Source: Solirubrobacteraceae bacterium
GTDB lineage: Bacteria; Actinomycetota; Thermoleophilia; Solirubrobacterales; Solirubrobacteraceae
Length of the DNA: 64,000 bases
Reading direction: 5' to 3'
NCBI GenBank assembly: GCA_030690545.1
Contig: JAUYGN010000032.1
Location: 1 to 64,000 of the forward strand
Translations under genes and position numbers: made by a program
Shown: positions 59,875-64,000 of the stretch, one piece after another
Layout: the number at the start of each line of letters is the position of its first letter
Position numbering within the stretch: the first letter of the stretch is position 1
Notes under the pieces: model-generated
The model's database searches: none
Told to the model about the DNA's origin: nothing
The model's input: the letters and a program-made list of their open reading frames with translations, nothing else

Positions 59875-61527
59875 GTGATCCTCGGCGTCAACGCCCCGCC
59901 GACCGGCTGGCACGACCCGGCCGCATGCCTCGTCGAGAGCGACGGCACGCTGCTGGCCTTCTGCGAGGAGGAGCGCCTGAGCCGCGCCAAGCACGCCGAG
60001 CGCAGCGGCCCGCGGCTGGCGGTCGCGCACTGCCTCGAGCAGGCGGCCGCGTCGTTCGCGGACGTCGAGCTCGTCGCCGTCGGCTGGGACGTCCCGCAGA
60101 CGGCGCCGCTGTACGGCCACCGATGGAGCCACGAAGGCGCGCCGTCGTGGCTGGAGCGCGAGCTCGGCTGGTCGCGTGCGGCGCGCGACCTGCCGGAGGT
60201 GCGCTTCGTCGGCCATCACCTCGCACACGCGACGATCGCCTTTCGGGCGTCGGACTTCGACGAGGCCGCCGTGCTCGTGATCGACGGCAACGGCGACGAC
60301 GAGAGCATCTCGATCTACCGCGCGCAGCGCGACCGGCCGCTCGTGCGCAAGCGCGTCTGGCCGCGCTCGCACTCGCTCGGCTACCTGTACGAGGCGGGCT
60401 GCCGCTGCGTCGGCTTCGGGCCGCTGCAGGCGGGCAAGCTGATGGGCCTGTCGGCGTACGGCCGCGCCGCCGGCGCCGAGCCCTGGGAGCTGCTGCCCGG
60501 CGGCGACCCCGCCGCGCCCGCCGGCGTCGACGAGGGCGACGGCTTCAACCGCTACATCCACGCCTGGATGGCGCGGCTGAGCGAGCTCGCCGGTGGGCGC
60601 CGGGTCACCCGGGCGCGCCACGAGCTGCAGCTCGATCCGCTCGCCGTGCAGATCGCCGTCTCCGCGCAGGAGGCCGTCGAGCGGGTCGTCGTCAGGCTGG
60701 CGGCGCTCGCACGCGCGCTCGCGGGGACCGAGAACCTCTGCCTGGCCGGCGGCGTCGCGCTGAACTGCAAGGCCAACGGCCTGCTCGGCGGGCCGGTCTT
60801 CGCGCCGCCCGCGCCGCACGACGCCGGCACGGCGCTCGGCGCCGCCTGGCACGTCGCACCGCCACAGGCGCACCGGAGCCCGGGCACGGGCGAACGGATC
60901 TCCGCGTTCCTCGGCCCGACGCCGGGGAGCGCCGCGCCGGCCAACGGCGCGCTCGACGGTCTGCACCGCGAGGCGCTGTCGCTGGAGCGCGTCTGCGCGG
61001 CGCTCGAGGCAGGACGGATCGGCGCGATCGTCGAGGGACCGGGCGAGATCGGCCCGCGCGCCCTCGGGCACCGGTCGATCGTCGCCGACCCGAGCAGCCC
61101 CGGCATGCACGGGCGCCTGAACGCGCTCAAGGGCCGCGAGCCGTGGCGGCCGTTCGGCGCCGCCGCGCTGCGCTCGCGCGCGGCGGCGTTGTGGCAGCCG
61201 CGGCCGCGGCTGTCGGACTACATGCTCGCCGGGACGCCGGTCTCCGACACCGGCGGCGCGCAGCTGCCCGCCGCCGTCCACGTCGACGGCACGACGCGGC
61301 CGCAGGAGCTCGATCCGGCGTCGCGCGACGTCCTGCCCGCGCTGCTGGACGAGTGGGGCGAGCGCGCCGGCGGCGCACTCGTCAACACGTCGTTCAACGG
61401 ACCCGGCGAGCCGATCGTGTCGAGCGCCGCCGACGCGGCCGGCGCTTTCCGGCGGCTCGGACTGGACTTCCTCGTGCTCGGCGACGAGCTCGTCGCCCGT
61501 GATCGCGGGTGGTGGCGCGCGCCATGA
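59875..61527 (+). CDS. NodU/CmcH-family carbamoyltransferase
   Basis: A 550-residue enzyme with the N-terminal Kae1-like ATPase fold (GVNAPPTGWHDPAACLVESDG, VGHHLAHATIAF, VLVIDGNGDDES, LAGGVALNCKANG) and the C-terminal carbamoyltransferase domain (GPGEIGPRALGHRSIVADP, REPWRPFGA, LVNTSFNGPGEPIV). It should use carbamoyl phosphate and ATP to carbamoylate a hydroxyl of a sugar or secondary metabolite. No biosynthetic cluster is visible nearby, so the substrate is open. The start is GTG. Confidence 0.88.
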   Translation: MILGVNAPPTGWHDPAACLVESDGTLLAFCEEERLSRAKHAERSGPRLAVAHCLEQAAASFADVELVAVGWDVPQTAPLYGHRWSHEGAPSWLERELGWSRAARDLPEVRFVGHHLAHATIAFRASDFDEAAVLVIDGNGDDESISIYRAQRDRPLVRKRVWPRSHSLGYLYEAGCRCVGFGPLQAGKLMGLSAYGRAAGAEPWELLPGGDPAAPAGVDEGDGFNRYIHAWMARLSELAGGRRVTRARHELQLDPLAVQIAVSAQEAVERVVVRLAALARALAGTENLCLAGGVALNCKANGLLGGPVFAPPAPHDAGTALGAAWHVAPPQAHRSPGTGERISAFLGPTPGSAAPANGALDGLHREALSLERVCAALEAGRIGAIVEGPGEIGPRALGHRSIVADPSSPGMHGRLNALKGREPWRPFGAAALRSRAAALWQPRPRLSDYMLAGTPVSDTGGAQLPAAVHVDGTTRPQELDPASRDVLPALLDEWGERAGGALVNTSFNGPGEPIVSSAADAAGAFRRLGLDFLVLGDELVARDRGWWRAP

Positions 61528-61572
61528 GCCTGTGCGGTTTGCCACGTCCTCGGCGAGGGCACTGACCGGTCG

Positions 61573-61977
61573 ATGCGCCTGCTGCTGAACGTGATCTGGT
61601 TCCTGCTGTCCGGGCTCTGGCTGGCGATCGGCTACGCCTTCGCGGCGCTGATCTGCTTCGTCCTGATCATCACGATCCCGTTCGGGATCGCCGCGCTGCG
61701 GATCGCCGCCTTCGCGCTGTGGCCGTTCGGCTCGACGCTCGTCAGGCGCGCCGACGCCGGCGTCGGGTCGGGGATCGGCAACGTCCTCTGGGTCGTGCTG
61801 TGCGGCTGGTGGCTGGCGCTCGCGCACCTCGTGACGGGCGTCGCGCTGTGCTTGACGATCATCGGCATCCCGCTCGGCCTGGCGAACTTCAAGCTCGTAC
61901 CGGTCGCCTTCCTGCCACTCGGGCGCGAGATCGTCAGCGTCGAGGAGGCCGAGGGGATCTACGTCGGTCCCGCGTAG
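61573..61977 (+). CDS. YccF-domain inner membrane protein
   Basis: A 134-residue protein with two YccF repeats: LLNVIWFLLSGLWLAIGYAFAALICFVLIITIPFGIAALRIAAFALWPFG and GNVLWVVLCGWWLALAHLVTGVALCLTIIGIPLGLANFKLVPVAFLPLG. It has four membrane helices. The role is unknown in all species. It has no close operon partner. Confidence 0.9.
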   Translation: MRLLLNVIWFLLSGLWLAIGYAFAALICFVLIITIPFGIAALRIAAFALWPFGSTLVRRADAGVGSGIGNVLWVVLCGWWLALAHLVTGVALCLTIIGIPLGLANFKLVPVAFLPLGREIVSVEEAEGIYVGPA

Positions 61978-62014
61978 GGTTGTCATCGCTGCTCAGGACG
62001 GGTAGGGGCATCGC

Positions 62015-63154
62015 ATGGCGCAGCGTGAGGGGGTGACGTTCGAGATCGAGCGGCTCGAGCTCGAGGGCGACGAGCTGGTCGTCAGCGGGTTCTGGTCGGG
62101 AGTGCGCGGCTTGCGCTTCGTGCGGCCGACGCTGCTGTCCGACGAGCATCGCATCCTCGCGACGCTCGAGCACAAGCCATGGGCGCCGTCGCCTGAGGCT
62201 GCCTGGACCGCGGCGTTCCCATGGAACGGCGGCGACGTCGATATCGGCAAGCTGGCGCTCGCGGTCGGTTCGCAGGTCACGGTGCCGCTCGGTGCCGGGA
62301 CGGTCGTCGAGGCCGCGCCCGCGCTTGCGCCCGCATCCGCGCCGGCACCTGCGGACGGAGACACGGACGACGCGGCGGATGCCGGCGCGTCGCCGCCCGC
62401 AGCGGCCGGACGCTCGCTCGATCCGGCGCTCGCCGTGGTGCCGACGGCCTCCCGGGCCGATGACGCCGAGACGGCGCACGATGATCACAGCGAGGCGTCG
62501 GATGAGAACGAGCTCGACGCGGTCGTGCGCGAGCGCGACGCCCTGCGTCGCCGCCTGGAGGATGCGGAGCTGCTGACCGCTGAGCGCGAGCGCCGCGCGG
62601 TCCAGGCGGCGAAGGCGGCCGCGCAGGAGGAGATCGCGCGCCACCGTGCCAGCGCCGACCGCGACCGCGATCGCGCGCTCGCCCAGCTCGCCGAGGCCGT
62701 CGAGGCGCGCGAGGCGGCGGTTCGCAGCCGCACCCGTATCGAGCTGGCGGCCGACGAGGCACTGCGCGCGCGCGACGATGCGGAGAACGCGCTCGACCAG
62801 GCCAAGAGCGAGCGCGACGAGGCCAAGGCGCAGCGCGACGAAGTCCTCGTCGCCTACCACACCCTGCAGCGCAGCGTCCAGCGCGAGCGCGCCCAGGAAG
62901 ACCGCGAGCGTGGCGCAGCGGCAGGGGCATCCGGTGACGACGGGGATGCGGGTGACTCCGACGAGACCAGTGCCCCGATCGGCGTGCGCACGATTCCGTC
63001 GGCTCGCACGGTCATGGCCGACCTGCAGCACCCGCGCCGCGAGGCCAAGCTCGTGCTCTCGCAGTTCGACCTGTGGGTCATCCGCGTGCTCGGCACCGTC
63101 GCGGCCGGCTGCTTCATCCTGCTGCTGCTCTCGATCCTGCGCGTGTTCATCTGA
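62015..63154 (+). CDS. Coiled-coil, C-tail-anchored membrane protein
   Basis: A 379-residue protein. The N-terminal 90 residues form a beta-type domain (GVTFEIERLELEGDELVVSGFWSGVRGLRFVRPTLL). An Ala/Pro/Asp linker follows, then a long charged coiled coil (about residues 165-300, for example DAVVRERDALRRRLEDAELLTAERERRAVQ). A single C-terminal membrane helix (VIRVLGTVAAGCFILLLLSILRVFI) anchors it with the bulk in the cytosol. It could be a scaffold or a division-linked protein; no family is recognised. Confidence 0.7.
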   Translation: MAQREGVTFEIERLELEGDELVVSGFWSGVRGLRFVRPTLLSDEHRILATLEHKPWAPSPEAAWTAAFPWNGGDVDIGKLALAVGSQVTVPLGAGTVVEAAPALAPASAPAPADGDTDDAADAGASPPAAAGRSLDPALAVVPTASRADDAETAHDDHSEASDENELDAVVRERDALRRRLEDAELLTAERERRAVQAAKAAAQEEIARHRASADRDRDRALAQLAEAVEAREAAVRSRTRIELAADEALRARDDAENALDQAKSERDEAKAQRDEVLVAYHTLQRSVQRERAQEDRERGAAAGASGDDGDAGDSDETSAPIGVRTIPSARTVMADLQHPRREAKLVLSQFDLWVIRVLGTVAAGCFILLLLSILRVFI

Positions 63155-63179
63155 GCGGCCGACCTGGCCACGGCGACGC

Positions 63180-63599
63180 TCAGCCCGCGCGCGCCTCCTC
63201 GAAGCGCTCCAGTCCGTCGTCCGGGATCGGCTCCCACGAGGCGGCGTCGGCGACGAACGCCCGAAAGCTGGGACGCACGCCGGGATCGGCGTCGAACGCC
63301 GACAGCCGCACGGTCATGCGGGCTCCGCCGTCCGGCGCGCGGCTGAACAGGTGCGCACCGCACGAGCGGCAGAAGCACTTCTCCATCCCGCCATCGGGGT
63401 GGCACCAGCCCTGGACGAGCTGCTCGCCCTGCACGATCGTCAGGGCGCCGCGGTCGACGAGCGCCTGCGCCGAGGACGAGGTGCCGGTGCGCCGTTGGCA
63501 GCGCGTGCAGTGGCAGTAGCCGGCGATCGCAGGCGGCTCGGTCAGCTCGAAGCGCACCGCTCCGCACAGACAGCCGCCCGTGAGCGCGTCCGGGCTCAC
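63180..63599 (-). CDS. GFA-domain protein (glutathione-dependent formaldehyde-activating family)
   Basis: A 139-residue protein with the GFA zinc-site cysteines: [27 protein letters not shown] and [15 protein letters not shown]. The family name comes from a formaldehyde-glutathione enzyme, but many members, especially in bacteria without glutathione, have no proven activity. The GTG at 63599 overlaps the SEC-C gene stop as GTGA, which fixes the start and couples the two. Confidence 0.88.
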   Translation of the reverse strand: MSPDALTGGCLCGAVRFELTEPPAIAGYCHCTRCQRRTGTSSSAQALVDRGALTIVQGEQLVQGWCHPDGGMEKCFCRSCGAHLFSRAPDGGARMTVRLSAFDADPGVRPSFRAFVADAASWEPIPDDGLERFEEARAG

Positions 63600-64000
63600 G
63601 CTCCGTGGCAGCGCTTGTACTTCTTGCCGCTGCCGCACGGGCACGGCTCGTTGCGAGCCGGCGTCTCGCCGACGACGCGCGGCGGCAGCGGGTTGAAGCC
63701 CGGCTCGGGCAGCTTGTTGACCCGCATCACCGCCTTGTCGATCGCGCGCCAGCCGGCGAAGTTCGACGCGCGCGCGACCGCGATGCGCTCGGTGTTGACG
63801 ATCCGCGCCGCCGTCTGGTGCGGCGCGCAGAGCGTCTCCTTGGCCTGCTCGAGGCTCGACGGGTAGCCGAAGACCTGGCCCTTGCAGGCCGGGCAGTCCT
63901 CGTCGACCGGTTCGACGGGGTCGAGTGACACGTTCGAGCGGTCGAGGTCGACGGCCCCGAAGGCGTGCTGGACGAGGTCGGTCAGGGCGCCGAGCCCGAC
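63596..64000 (-). CDS. SEC-C motif protein, 5' end beyond the window
   Basis: At least 134 residues ending in a SEC-C zinc motif ([17 protein letters not shown]), with an additional CPACKGQ knuckle. The frame stays open upstream of the ORF-track start to the last base ([21 protein letters not shown]), so the gene is cut by the window edge. SEC-C tails bind zinc and mediate protein contacts (SecA, housekeeping factors). The main function is not determinable from this part. Confidence 0.75.
   Translation of the reverse strand, partial: VGLGALTDLVQHAFGAVDLDRSNVSLDPVEPVDEDCPACKGQVFGYPSSLEQAKETLCAPHQTAARIVNTERIAVARASNFAGWRAIDKAVMRVNKLPEPGFNPLPPRVVGETPARNEPCPCGSGKKYKRCHGA

Noticed and set aside
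59821-61986. 721-residue minus-strand ORF
   Set aside because: Antisense shadow of the carbamoyltransferase and YccF genes.

Overview
The window is a high-GC chromosome segment with actinobacterial traits: GTG/TTG starts are common, stop and start codons often overlap as GTGA or ATGA, and there is an LPXTG wall protein, a TcpC/TcpE-type transfer module and an SEC-C protein. The gene mix (FolE2/MptA-type GTP cyclohydrolase, single primary sigma factor, NodU-type carbamoyltransferase) suits a soil actinobacterium, perhaps class Thermoleophilia (Solirubrobacterales). That placement is inference, not something the sequence proves.

1-17.5 kb is core chromosome: a monooxygenase-fold protein, M23 peptidase, exported GH2 enzyme, GT4 glycosyltransferase, CutA, FAH-family hydrolase, M32 carboxypeptidase, ClpP, an ABC-2 exporter whose ATPase and permease are separated by a sortase-anchored protein, PgsA, FolE2, the primary sigma factor (with no canonical start codon), an exported glutathione peroxidase and tRNA-Tyr.

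17.5-50.5 kb is an integrative conjugative element inserted at the 3' end of tRNA-Tyr. A serine recombinase sits against the tRNA and its reading frame runs through the attachment site into host DNA. Upstream lies a transfer operon, mostly chained by GTGA/ATGA overlaps: TcpC, pilin, TcpE, VirB4, VirB6-like, VirB8-like, cell-wall lysin, ParA-like, coupling protein, Replic_Relax protein, XF1762 protein. Cargo follows: an ion-homeostasis operon (CBS, NhaA, TrkA, TrkH) and an arsenic locus (ArsC, aquaglyceroporin, ArsR, a frameshifted second ArsC, an ArsM-like remnant).

43.2-50.5 kb is a defence-type block bracketed by 41-bp direct repeats that also resemble a tRNA-Tyr 3' end. It holds an AAA ATPase/subtilase pair resembling the IetAS anti-phage system, a third closely spaced gene that looks frameshifted, and an OLD-type ATPase/TOPRIM nuclease whose start codon shares a CATG with a divergent small WYL-like gene.

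50.6-51.2 kb returns to host sequence with tRNA-Thr. Two further copies of the tRNA-Thr 3' half at 56.8 and 58.4 kb delimit a second, decaying element with no integrase. It carries small membrane, secreted and toxin-antitoxin-like genes and several frameshifted genes. 58.4-64 kb is host again: PadR regulator, DsbA/FrnE protein, carbamoyltransferase, YccF, a coiled-coil tail-anchored protein, a GFA-family protein and an SEC-C protein cut by the window end.
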